The notes under the pieces were generated by a model, which was not told the DNA's origin, ran no database searches, and saw only the letters and a program-made list of their open reading frames with translations. A stretch of 64,000 nt of DNA from Fibrisoma montanum. GTDB taxonomy: Bacteria > Bacteroidota > Bacteroidia > Cytophagales > Spirosomataceae. Position numbers and translations under genes: made by a program. The first letter of the stretch is position 1, and each line of letters opens with the position of its first letter. Below, piece by piece: positions 25,968 through 34,063 of the stretch. The DNA lies in assembly GCF_003583365.1 (NCBI RefSeq), contig NZ_QXED01000006.1, forward strand, positions 434,001 to 498,000, read 5' to 3'.

Positions 25968-25989
25968 GTTTCTAAAAAATTTTAAAAAC
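25968..25989. promoter_or_regulatory. candidate ROK operator upstream of GH20
   Basis: A 22-bp near-palindrome with arms GTTTCTAAAA and TTTTAAAAAC around AA (one arm mismatch). Nineteen of 22 bases match the site at 37465-37486 beside the ROK gene. AT-rich palindromes are the usual targets of NagC/Mlc-type ROK repressors. Confidence 0.55.
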
Positions 25990-26077
25990 TAAATGATTAT
26001 TGGCTGCACGCTGCCCATTCAGAATAATATTGGGGCGTTTGTCGACCAATGCGTTTTATTTACTTGCTGCAAGCGAT

Positions 26078-27478
26078 TCATTTCGTTGCAGGAAGAGCGA
26101 CCAGCTGTAGTCTGCGTAGTACCTGATCACCGACCTGCCGGCCTTGCTCCTGGCCGTTTTCGATGGCTTCGCGGTAGTGGATACCGCCGTATAACCGACT
26201 AATCGCAGCTTCGTCGGCCGCGTGATGAAACGACATAAACTGCCGGGAGGGAAGCCCATACGCCACTTCCGTACTGTCCGTAAAGGCCTGGTTTGGTCCG
26301 AACAGCTGCGTTAAGACCACCGCCGAAGCCGTTGAGATGACACTATGCCCGCTGGGGTACTCGGGAAACGGGGGCGTTTGCAGCAACGGCTTCCAGCTTT
26401 CGTCGATGTGCGCGTTGATATACGTTTCGGGGCGGATTACGTTATACCGGTATTTGTCGTCCCAGCAACCGATGAACCCATCGAACAGAGCCACCGCCGT
26501 CAGGAAATAAGCGGCACTGGTTTTGAGCAGATCGGCTCCGGTCTGGCGGGCTACCTGACCGGCAATGGCCAGCCAATGCCCACCGGGCGACAGTTTTTTG
26601 CTCGCAAAGTTCATGTGCCCCTGCGTGTTCAGGTAGAATGGATTGCAGTCCCAATAATTGGCAATCAGCCGCTGCTCCGGGCTTAGCTGATTACCCACAT
26701 CGCGTACTTCGCGGGCTGATTGGTAGAACCGGCTGTCGGGGGTCGTGGCAAATTCGGGGGGTGCAGCCAGTTTGTACTGCGCGGCCGAGTCGAGAGTAAG
26801 GGGCCGGATGCGTCGCCAGTACGGTTCTACGGCCGCGATATAGCCGGGTGGAGTAGGCAGCCAGGCCCCGGGCTTCTTCTGCGGAGTGTACCGCCGGAGC
26901 GAACGCGTCTGTTTATACTGGTCGGCCGCAGCCCAGGCCAGAATGTGGCCGGCCATCTGCCGACCCACTGCCCGCGAGGCCGCAATGGTCTGCGCCGGGT
27001 ACCCCTGCCGGCCGACCTGCTCCCAAAGTTTTTCGGCTAACTCGTCGAGCCGTTTTTCCGAGAAAACTAAACTGCGCCCCACCACCAGCAACGCTTCACT
27101 AGCGGCCAGCGCGGGCTGGACACCGGTCAGCGTCAGCGAAGGAGGTGGCGTCAGCCCGGGTAATTGCCCTGCCGCCGACCGATACGGCCCACCCTGGCTC
27201 GCTACCAACGTTTCGTAGGCAGCCGCGTGGGCATACAGGTAAATCCGCGATGCTACGGGTGGCGAAAAAATATCGGCTACAATAACCTCCGTCAGCGCGT
27301 CATGAGCCCGGTGCAACAAGTGCCGCTCAAAGACATCTCGATCGGCAGTCTGCCGGGTCCAGCCTAACGTAGCCCGGCTTGACGTAGCCCGGCCTAACGT
27401 GGCCCGGCCGGGCGTAGACCAACCAGACGTAGCTACCAGACTGATTATCACGAAACAAGCGATCTGCCAGGTTTTCAT
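26078..27478 (-). CDS. vanadium-dependent haloperoxidase-like / PAP2-superfamily exported enzyme
   Basis: A 466-residue protein with a signal peptide (MKTWQIACFVIISLVATSGW). The vanadate/phosphate pocket is complete: Lys342 and Arg349-Pro350 in KYRYNVIRP (KX6RP), Pro-Ser-Gly-His at 375-378 in FPEYPSGHS, and SRLYGGIH at 427-434 (SRX5H, His434). The downstream HX3D aspartate of PAP2 phosphatases is replaced (HYREA). This is the pattern of Bacteroidota vanadium haloperoxidase homologues, which may oxidise halides with H2O2 or act as phosphatases. Activity cannot be decided from the sequence. Residues 20-40 are a five-residue repeat (TPGRA/TLGRA type). The ATG overlaps the stop of the FG-GAP gene by four bases, so they are coupled. 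Confidence 0.85.
   Translation of the reverse strand: MKTWQIACFVIISLVATSGWSTPGRATLGRATSSRATLGWTRQTADRDVFERHLLHRAHDALTEVIVADIFSPPVASRIYLYAHAAAYETLVASQGGPYRSAAGQLPGLTPPPSLTLTGVQPALAASEALLVVGRSLVFSEKRLDELAEKLWEQVGRQGYPAQTIAASRAVGRQMAGHILAWAAADQYKQTRSLRRYTPQKKPGAWLPTPPGYIAAVEPYWRRIRPLTLDSAAQYKLAAPPEFATTPDSRFYQSAREVRDVGNQLSPEQRLIANYWDCNPFYLNTQGHMNFASKKLSPGGHWLAIAGQVARQTGADLLKTSAAYFLTAVALFDGFIGCWDDKYRYNVIRPETYINAHIDESWKPLLQTPPFPEYPSGHSVISTASAVVLTQLFGPNQAFTDSTEVAYGLPSRQFMSFHHAADEAAISRLYGGIHYREAIENGQEQGRQVGDQVLRRLQLVALPATK
27363..27437. repeat. five tandem 15-bp repeats in the haloperoxidase N-terminus
   Basis: Units such as CCTAACGTAGCCCGG recur every 15 bases (27363, 27378, 27393, 27408, 27423) with increasing divergence. 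They encode a five-residue Gly/Ser-Arg-Ala-Thr repeat just after the signal peptide, so copy-number change would stay in frame. Confidence 0.85.
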
Positions 27479-30400
27479 CGTTCAAACCCAATCAGGGGGC
27501 CATCGTTTATGGTGAACAGAATCCGCTTCCGCCCGGAACCGGTACGCAGTTGAACGCCCGTCCGCACATCCCCACCAGCCCACAGGCCGGTCTGCCGAGG
27601 GGCCTCCGCGCTGAACCTGCCCCGGCCATCGCCCCGTAGGACAACCCCAAAACTGGCATCGCAGGGACCGTGCTGCACCCGGTACGGATGAAAATTGCCC
27701 GCTATGATTACGTCGGTTTTGCCGTCGCCGTCCCAGTCGTCAATCAGGAGACTACCGGCGCGTGAGAACTGGGCTTCCAGCGGAAAAGGCATAAATGAAA
27801 ACTGGCCATTGCCCTGGTTGAGAAAGACCCCGGACGCCAGTTCGTAGGCCTCTACGGTGGTTGCGTTCGCCAGGGCCTGTTCGCCAAAAATGGTTTCGAC
27901 CGTAGCGTCGGCGTACTGGTGGTAGCGGGAAAACCGCTTTCGTAGGGGCACGACCTGATCCAGCAACTCATCCCGCGAAGCCGCCGGATACGGTTTTCCC
28001 TGCACGTAGTACACCCAGACCGGATCAAGTACGCCGTCCTGATCAATGTCCCCGGCCACAACCGACATAGGTTCGGCCAGGCTGGCCCGAAACGGGTTGT
28101 TCAGGCCCGCATTGCCAGCCACGATGTCCGTATCCCCGTCGTTGTCAACGTCGGCCAGGCGCAGCGCAGCCCACATCCCTTTACTCTGGCTTAGGCCCGC
28201 CTGTTTGGTCTGATCAACCAGCTTACCTGGTTGATTACGAAACACCCGCACGGGCATCCAGTCACCGGCCAGCACCAGGTCAGGCTGTTTGTCGCCGTTG
28301 AGATCGGCCCAGGCCGCGGTCTGCACCATCCCCGCCTGTCGGCAAGCGGGAACAACCTCGTCCGTTACGTCGGTGAAGCGTACGGCTCCTCCGGCGGGTG
28401 TGTCGTTGCGAAGCAGGTAGCTAACCGATGGCAGGGGAAACGACCCCGCCTTACCCCGACCGCCCACGAACAGATCCTGGTCACCATCGCCGTCAAAATC
28501 GGCCGCAGCTACGGCCATTTTGCTGTCGCGCATGACCGGCAACGCGCCGGTTACAGCCGGACCGAATTTGCCCCGCCCGTCGTTCAGATACAGCCGATCC
28601 TGGTATTCGGGCGACCCCGCTTCGTATTCATTGCCTCCGCTGACGACATACAGATCGGCATCCCCATCGCGGTCGGCGTCGAAAAATAAGGCGTTCACGT
28701 CTTCGTAGGCTGCCTCCGCCTGCCAGGGCTGCTGCGGACTGCGGGTAAACGTACCATTGGCCTGCTGCACCCACAACTCGCCCGACTGCCCAACGGCCCC
28801 GCCCAGATAGAGATCATCCCGACCGTCGGCATTCACATCTCCGGCCGCCAAGGCCGGCCCCAACCGCGACAGCTGGTACGGAATCAGCACCTCCACCTTG
28901 AAGTCAATGAAATCGTTTTCCTGGTGGCGATACGGCAAAACGGATGCCATCGGGAGCGGCCGGAACCAGGGCATGGGCTGGGTAGAGGCCGAGGCTGGTG
29001 TGGCCTGCGTGTCGGCCTGTCTGATCGTTAGCAGTTGATCAACTGGTGGGTTTATCTGCCGGGTCTGCCTGCCGTCGGGCCAGTAAACGGTTAGTCGTTT
29101 AACGGTCGTCTCGCGGCCCAGGCCAAAATGCAGGACTGTCTCGACCGAAGCCTGATAGCCCCGCGTCGGCGATACGGTTTGTAGCTGCCGTCCGGCGGCC
29201 GTTTCGAGCACGACCCGCGCACCCAACGCCTGGGTGTTGGCCCCCGCGCCTACCAGCCGTACCCGTAGTGCATGAGCGGCATCCGGTTGCTGATCGGCGT
29301 TGTTGCGGTACAGCGACGCGGGTTCGTTCTGGTGGCAGACCACCAGGTCCAGATCACCGTCGCCGTCAAAGTCGGCGTAGGCAGCCGCTCCCGACACGGC
29401 CGGCTGGTCGATGCCCCAGGCCGCCGACTGGTTGCTGAACGTCAGATCGCGGTTGTTGCGGAAGACGTAGCTGGTCAGTCGGTTCGACGGCATTTTTTTG
29501 ACCAGATCCAGCGTCTGGAAGTTGAGGTTACCCTTAGCGGCTTCTTCCAGTTTGGCGTCGGCCACGGTATACTTCATAAAATCCAGATCCGTAAAATCGC
29601 GCAGATAGCCGTTCGAAACAAACAGGTCCTTCCAGCCGTCGTTGTCAAAATCGGCCAGCAAGGCCGACCAGCTCCAGTCGGTGGCCGAAATGCCCGCCAG
29701 TTGCCCGATTTCGCTGAAACGAAGCTCGCCCTGCGCATCGGTGCCCTGGTTTAACTGCAGCATATTGCGCATCTGCTGCCGAACGTATCCACTGTCGATC
29801 AGCAGCTTGTAGGCATCGTACTCGTCGGAGCCTTTCAGCATCTTCTGGCGGTGATTGTCGGCCGGGAGCATATCCAGCGTCACGATGTCGGGCAGCGTAT
29901 CGTTGTTGTAATCAGCAATGTCGCAGCCCATGGAAAATTTGGAGGTATGGGCCATGCTGGTTCGAATCACCTCCCAAAAGCCGGTATGCTTACCCGATGC
30001 GTCGTGCTGATTCAGGTAGAGGCAATCCTGTTCAGTGTAGTCGCTGGTCGTGTACAGATCGGGCCAGCCGTCGTTGTTCACATCGGCCACACCAACGCCC
30101 AGTCCAAAGTTGATGGGATTGTTCAGAATGCCCTCCGCCAGCGTTACGTCCGTGAATTTACCCTTGTCATTCCGCAGGAGCCGGTTGCCGTAGCGCATGT
30201 CCGGCGTCGCCCGCAGCTTCCGGGTACTCAGCAACGGATTGAAGGTATGATTGGAGTGATTCAGGATAAACGCGTCCAGATCGCCATCGCGGTCGTAGTC
30301 GAGAAAGGCGGCCTGCGTTGTTTGGGTGCCGGGCAGATCAAGGCCGTACTGACGAGCCTGTTCGGTAAAGTGTGGAACAGCCGGCTCATTAGCCTGATGC

Positions 30401-30873
30401 TGAACGCCTTCGTTGATGAACAGCTCATTCACCAGCTTGTCGGGCCCGAACTTACCCGAGTGGCAAACGTAGATATCCAGCCGGCCATCGCCGTTGATGT
30501 CCACCACACTGACGCCCGTGCCCCAGGTACCGTTGCCGCTGACACCCGCCTGCTGCGTTACGTCCGCGAACTTCCATTTTCCGTTCGGTTCGGAGCGGTT
30601 GACGTAGAGTGTATGCGGTACGGTATTGCCCGAAAAAAACAGATCGGGTTTACCGTCGCCGTCGAAATCACCGACCCCCACGCCATTGCCATTATACAGG
30701 TATTCGTACCGGAAGATGTGCAGCGAATCCGTTTCGACCAGCCGGTTCGTAAAGTCAACGCCGGTTTCCGCTGCCGATAGCCGCGAGAAGAGCGGAGCTT
30801 CGGCCGGCCGCATGGCCCACCACACCGGAACAGCCAGCAGGATTGACAACGCAATGGCGGATAGTCGGATCAT
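27475..30873 (-). CDS. CRTAC1/ASPIC-UnbV family protein with many FG-GAP/VCBS repeats
   Basis: An 1132-residue exported protein with an N-terminal hydrophobic segment (about 1-22). Two beta-propeller blocks contain many calcium-loop repeats of the type DFDGDGKPDLF (for example GVGVGDFDGDGKPDLFF near residue 70, VDINGDGRLDIYV, DVNNDGWPDLY, DWDGDGKTDVII). An ASPIC/UnbV domain lies between them (about 540-610: SPTRGYQASVETVLHFGLG, VKRLTVYWPDG). Such proteins are extracellular, bind Ca2+ and likely serve in carbohydrate or protein binding; no catalytic function is established. It lies between the copper monooxygenase (13-base gap) and the haloperoxidase (4-base overlap), forming a three-gene unit. 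Confidence 0.92.
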   Translation of the reverse strand: MIRLSAIALSILLAVPVWWAMRPAEAPLFSRLSAAETGVDFTNRLVETDSLHIFRYEYLYNGNGVGVGDFDGDGKPDLFFSGNTVPHTLYVNRSEPNGKWKFADVTQQAGVSGNGTWGTGVSVVDINGDGRLDIYVCHSGKFGPDKLVNELFINEGVQHQANEPAVPHFTEQARQYGLDLPGTQTTQAAFLDYDRDGDLDAFILNHSNHTFNPLLSTRKLRATPDMRYGNRLLRNDKGKFTDVTLAEGILNNPINFGLGVGVADVNNDGWPDLYTTSDYTEQDCLYLNQHDASGKHTGFWEVIRTSMAHTSKFSMGCDIADYNNDTLPDIVTLDMLPADNHRQKMLKGSDEYDAYKLLIDSGYVRQQMRNMLQLNQGTDAQGELRFSEIGQLAGISATDWSWSALLADFDNDGWKDLFVSNGYLRDFTDLDFMKYTVADAKLEEAAKGNLNFQTLDLVKKMPSNRLTSYVFRNNRDLTFSNQSAAWGIDQPAVSGAAAYADFDGDGDLDLVVCHQNEPASLYRNNADQQPDAAHALRVRLVGAGANTQALGARVVLETAAGRQLQTVSPTRGYQASVETVLHFGLGRETTVKRLTVYWPDGRQTRQINPPVDQLLTIRQADTQATPASASTQPMPWFRPLPMASVLPYRHQENDFIDFKVEVLIPYQLSRLGPALAAGDVNADGRDDLYLGGAVGQSGELWVQQANGTFTRSPQQPWQAEAAYEDVNALFFDADRDGDADLYVVSGGNEYEAGSPEYQDRLYLNDGRGKFGPAVTGALPVMRDSKMAVAAADFDGDGDQDLFVGGRGKAGSFPLPSVSYLLRNDTPAGGAVRFTDVTDEVVPACRQAGMVQTAAWADLNGDKQPDLVLAGDWMPVRVFRNQPGKLVDQTKQAGLSQSKGMWAALRLADVDNDGDTDIVAGNAGLNNPFRASLAEPMSVVAGDIDQDGVLDPVWVYYVQGKPYPAASRDELLDQVVPLRKRFSRYHQYADATVETIFGEQALANATTVEAYELASGVFLNQGNGQFSFMPFPLEAQFSRAGSLLIDDWDGDGKTDVIIAGNFHPYRVQHGPCDASFGVVLRGDGRGRFSAEAPRQTGLWAGGDVRTGVQLRTGSGRKRILFTINDGPLIGFER

Positions 30874-30886
30874 AGTACCAATCGGG

Positions 30887-32218
30887 TTAGTCCAGGCGCA
30901 GATTTTCGTCGCCGGGTTCGTAGGTCGTGTAAATCAGAATCAGGGTCATCATTTCCTGATTACTCCGCATCTGTCCATCCGACGTAATGAGTTTGGCCGG
31001 CTTGTTCGGATTCATGGGATTTGCGTCCGTGTTGTCGTACGTCCCCACCACGTTCACCGTCGCGCCCGTTGGCAGCACAACGGGTTTCTCATAACGATAC
31101 AGTTCCTGCCAGCGGAAATCCCAGTCGGGGATGTGAACGAGTCGCAGCGTATCGGCCCCAGGACTGGTTGCATAGGCTGTAAACTCCTTACCAATCTGGT
31201 GCATGTGGGGCCAGGCATACAGCAACGTAATGGGTTTGTTCCGGTACGCCACTTTCAGGCTACAGGTCTTTGCTTCCCCCCCAAACAGAAACAGCGGGGG
31301 CGTGATTTCATCCTGACCGATACCGCCCGATCCCAGACTAATGACATTGACGACGCGTTTGATAGGCTCCTTCTTGAAGAAGAAATTCACTCCGTTGATG
31401 GTTTCCTCGTCTTTGCCGGCCGGTCCGAAATGCACCGTCAGCAGCACGACGCCCCGTTTGGGCATTACCCAGCCCATATCCTTTGGGTACGTTTCGACCG
31501 AAGCGCCCGGAATCCAGCCGCCGTAGTAGGTCATCTTTTTCTTGTACGGCAGCCACTCCTGATAATGCCAGGCGTCTTCGGCATTCAGGTCCACCTGCTC
31601 GATGGTGTTCGTCAGCGAAATAGCCGGGTCATCCACCGGGTGAATGGCAAAGTTGGCGTGATGAATCGCTTTCTTGTTGGTCGACGTAAACTCCAGGGCT
31701 TCGATATTGGCTTCCTGAGCCAGCTCGAAGGGAATCTTGAACACCATAAACCGCTCGGTGCCGTCGCCCCGGTGCAGAAACGGCTTGCTCACTTTCAGCG
31801 TCAGATCAGGTGGGCGGGTGTAGCCGGTTCCCGCCTGCACCCGGGCCAGTACCTGTTCTTCGGCTTCCTTACGGACCTTACCCTTCGGCAGCCCCGCATC
31901 AATCCAGTTCGTAATGGCGCTGATCTGCTCGGACGTCAGGCTGCGCTTGTTGGCAAATGCCACGTAGTGATCGTCGGCCCGCCAGGGTGGCATGTAACCG
32001 GCGTTGATTACCTTTTTGATGAACGTAGCCCGCTTGGCCACGTCTTCGTAACTGATCAGCGAGAACGGAGCCGCTTCGCCCGGCCGGTGGCACACCGCAC
32101 ATTTGGCGTGAATCAATGGCTGAATGTCCTGATAAAACGTTTGCTTCTGGGCATACGCCGTCGGCACCCAGAGCAGAGTCAGCAAGCCAACCAGTTTACC
32201 AACCAACACCTGTTTCAT
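30887..32218 (-). CDS. cytochrome c domain fused to a copper type II ascorbate-dependent monooxygenase-like domain
   Basis: A 443-residue secreted protein with signal peptide MKQVLVGKLVGLLTLLWVPTAYA. An N-terminal mono-heme site is CAVCH (Cys40, Cys43, His44) with a following Met (YMPPWR). The C-terminal part has the ligand pattern of PHM/DBM copper monooxygenases: His186-His187 (IHHANF), His263 (TVHFG), His338-x-His340 (PHMH) and a candidate Met402 (NPMNP). PHM enzymes hydroxylate C-H bonds using two copper centres and an electron donor, so the fused heme domain could supply the electrons. The substrate is unknown. The gene lies below a terminator-like hairpin after SusD and 13 bases before the FG-GAP gene. 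Confidence 0.85.
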   Translation of the reverse strand: MKQVLVGKLVGLLTLLWVPTAYAQKQTFYQDIQPLIHAKCAVCHRPGEAAPFSLISYEDVAKRATFIKKVINAGYMPPWRADDHYVAFANKRSLTSEQISAITNWIDAGLPKGKVRKEAEEQVLARVQAGTGYTRPPDLTLKVSKPFLHRGDGTERFMVFKIPFELAQEANIEALEFTSTNKKAIHHANFAIHPVDDPAISLTNTIEQVDLNAEDAWHYQEWLPYKKKMTYYGGWIPGASVETYPKDMGWVMPKRGVVLLTVHFGPAGKDEETINGVNFFFKKEPIKRVVNVISLGSGGIGQDEITPPLFLFGGEAKTCSLKVAYRNKPITLLYAWPHMHQIGKEFTAYATSPGADTLRLVHIPDWDFRWQELYRYEKPVVLPTGATVNVVGTYDNTDANPMNPNKPAKLITSDGQMRSNQEMMTLILIYTTYEPGDENLRLD

Positions 32219-32225
32219 AGAAAGC

Positions 32226-32259
32226 TAAAACGACCAACCCGCCGACGTCGGCGGGTTGG
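32226..32259 (-). terminator. terminator/attenuator between SusD and the redox genes
   Basis: A perfect palindrome (CCAACCCGCCGAC and its complement, 32234-32259) gives an 11-bp GC-rich stem with a 4-nt loop. TCGTTTT follows on the minus strand. It lies 15 bases before the monooxygenase start and should reduce readthrough from susCD. Confidence 0.75.
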
Positions 32260-32317
32260 CACTAAACAACGAAAATACAAAAATTATCCGGATCGGTTCA
32301 TACAGACCTCGTCTCTG

Positions 32318-34027
32318 TTACGGACGATCCCACCACACCCGACCGGTGGCATCCTGCAGGTCCCGGCCAAAACCCGGTTCCTTCGCCATATCGTCGTAAG
32401 CCGCTTTGCGGTTCGCGTAGTTGGGCTCCGTTGGACTCGGAATACTCAGCGGGGCACGCCGGGGTACCGTCAGTACGGCACCGTTCGAGATCAGATTCGG
32501 CAGCATAACCGTCGAGGTGGCATTCGGGAAGCCCGTCCGCTTCCAGGTAGCCCAGCCTTCGCTCGGCTGACGGAGGAAGTGAAGGTACTGCTGGCTGGCG
32601 ATCTGGTCCAGCGCTTTCGCCGGATTGAACGCTACTTTCGGCTGGGCCAGATAGGCCGTTTTTTCAGCCGCGGTCACTGGCGTGTAGTTCGTCAGCTGGC
32701 CTCCCTGCGCTACCATATCATACCAGTCGATGGATGCCGTTACGCCGGTTTCGTACCAGGTTTTCGCGTCTTCGGTCGTAATGCCCGTAGCGGCCATTTC
32801 GGCCCGCATCAGGCAGAAGTCAGCATAGTTGATCACCGGGAAATAGTTGCGGCCAGTACCAGCGGTTCCGTTTACGGCATACGACGCCTGGAACAAACGG
32901 GGCTGAATGTACGACAACGTATCGAACGTCTGGTTTGCGCCATTGACGGCCAGTGTACGAACCGTGTAATACTGGCGTACATTCTGCTGGACCGCCGACT
33001 CGTCCGGACTGGTGAAGCTGCCAATGTAGCGCCGGGGCGACTCTTTCGTACCGGCGGGCAGCTGCCGGTTGGCAATCAGCAGGTCGATGTTGGCCTGCGA
33101 ATAGCCGTTGGGCGTAAAGAACGCATCGATGCGTGGATCTTTCGCTTCATACATGAAGTCGACCAGGGGTTTGGAGGCCCGCAGCACTTCCGGGAAGAAG
33201 TTGGAACCCGCGTCGCCCGTGAAGCCGGCCGGGGTAACAAACACCCAGCTATCCGCATTTGAACTCATCAGATCCGCAGCGGGTGAACTCAACACCTCCT
33301 GGGCAATAGTTTTCAGCTTTGCCGGATCGCGCTTGGCCAGCCGGGACGCGATTTTCAACCGGAGGGCATTAGCCGCTTTCACCCACTGCTGCGTGTTGCC
33401 CGCGTAATACTGATCGTTCGTGCCAAGGGCTACCTGGGGAGCCGACTGCGGGGTTTTCAACGTCGTGATGGCTTCTTTCAGCTCCGCATCGAGCGTGGCA
33501 AACAGCGCCGGCTGCGCGTCGTACTTCGGGGTTTGTGTTCCGCCGTACCGCGCCTGAAACGCTTCGGTATAGGGAATGCTGCCGTAGATATCGCTCACGT
33601 AGAAGGTATAGTACGCTTTTAGTACCCGGGCAATCCGGATCATGTGTACGTAGCGCGGCTGCTCCTCGGCCGGCAGGTCGCCAACCAGCTTTTCAACGTC
33701 GGTCAGGGCATTGCCGATGCCGGTGTACAGCGAACCGTACCGCTGGCCGAAGTTATCGTACACCTGCGTGAAGTTCTGGCCGTTGCCGGTTACGCCCGTC
33801 GAGTATTGCATCCAGGGCATGATGCGCCGGTAATAATCGTAGAACGCTTCAAAATCGCGGTTGTGAATGTTGATCGTTGCGTTCAGAAACTGGCTGCCGG
33901 GTGGAACGCTCGTCAACCCTTCCGGATTGATGTTCGTTTCCACAAACGCTTCTTTCTGACAGCCACTGAATACCAATGTACCCACCGTCAGCAGACCAGC
34001 AACGTATTTTTTATAGGGTGTAATCAT
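32318..34027 (-). CDS. SusD/RagB-family nutrient-binding outer-membrane lipoprotein (SusD-like_2)
   Basis: A 569-residue lipoprotein with MITPYKKYVAGLLTVGTLVFSGC, lipobox FSGC and acylated Cys23. The helical, TPR-like body of SusD-like_2 proteins follows (RIARVLKAYYTFYVSDIYGSIPYTEAF; WVKAANALRLKIASRLAK; FCLMRAEMAATGI; YLHFLRQPSEGWATWKRTGFPN). It ends RDLQDATGRVWWDRP. It forms the lid over the SusC channel and captures the glycan or peptide. The gap to susC is 36 bases. The ligand class cannot be read from the sequence. Confidence 0.95.
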   Translation of the reverse strand: MITPYKKYVAGLLTVGTLVFSGCQKEAFVETNINPEGLTSVPPGSQFLNATINIHNRDFEAFYDYYRRIMPWMQYSTGVTGNGQNFTQVYDNFGQRYGSLYTGIGNALTDVEKLVGDLPAEEQPRYVHMIRIARVLKAYYTFYVSDIYGSIPYTEAFQARYGGTQTPKYDAQPALFATLDAELKEAITTLKTPQSAPQVALGTNDQYYAGNTQQWVKAANALRLKIASRLAKRDPAKLKTIAQEVLSSPAADLMSSNADSWVFVTPAGFTGDAGSNFFPEVLRASKPLVDFMYEAKDPRIDAFFTPNGYSQANIDLLIANRQLPAGTKESPRRYIGSFTSPDESAVQQNVRQYYTVRTLAVNGANQTFDTLSYIQPRLFQASYAVNGTAGTGRNYFPVINYADFCLMRAEMAATGITTEDAKTWYETGVTASIDWYDMVAQGGQLTNYTPVTAAEKTAYLAQPKVAFNPAKALDQIASQQYLHFLRQPSEGWATWKRTGFPNATSTVMLPNLISNGAVLTVPRRAPLSIPSPTEPNYANRKAAYDDMAKEPGFGRDLQDATGRVWWDRP

Positions 34028-34063
34028 AATTGTGTAATGTCCGATTAAACTGATGTACTGTGA

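Noticed and set aside
30626-33262. 878-codon open frame on the plus strand opposite the FG-GAP, monooxygenase and SusD genes
   Set aside because: Its translation has no family motifs and is Arg/His/Val-rich. It spans three well-supported minus-strand genes and results from GC-rich codon bias.
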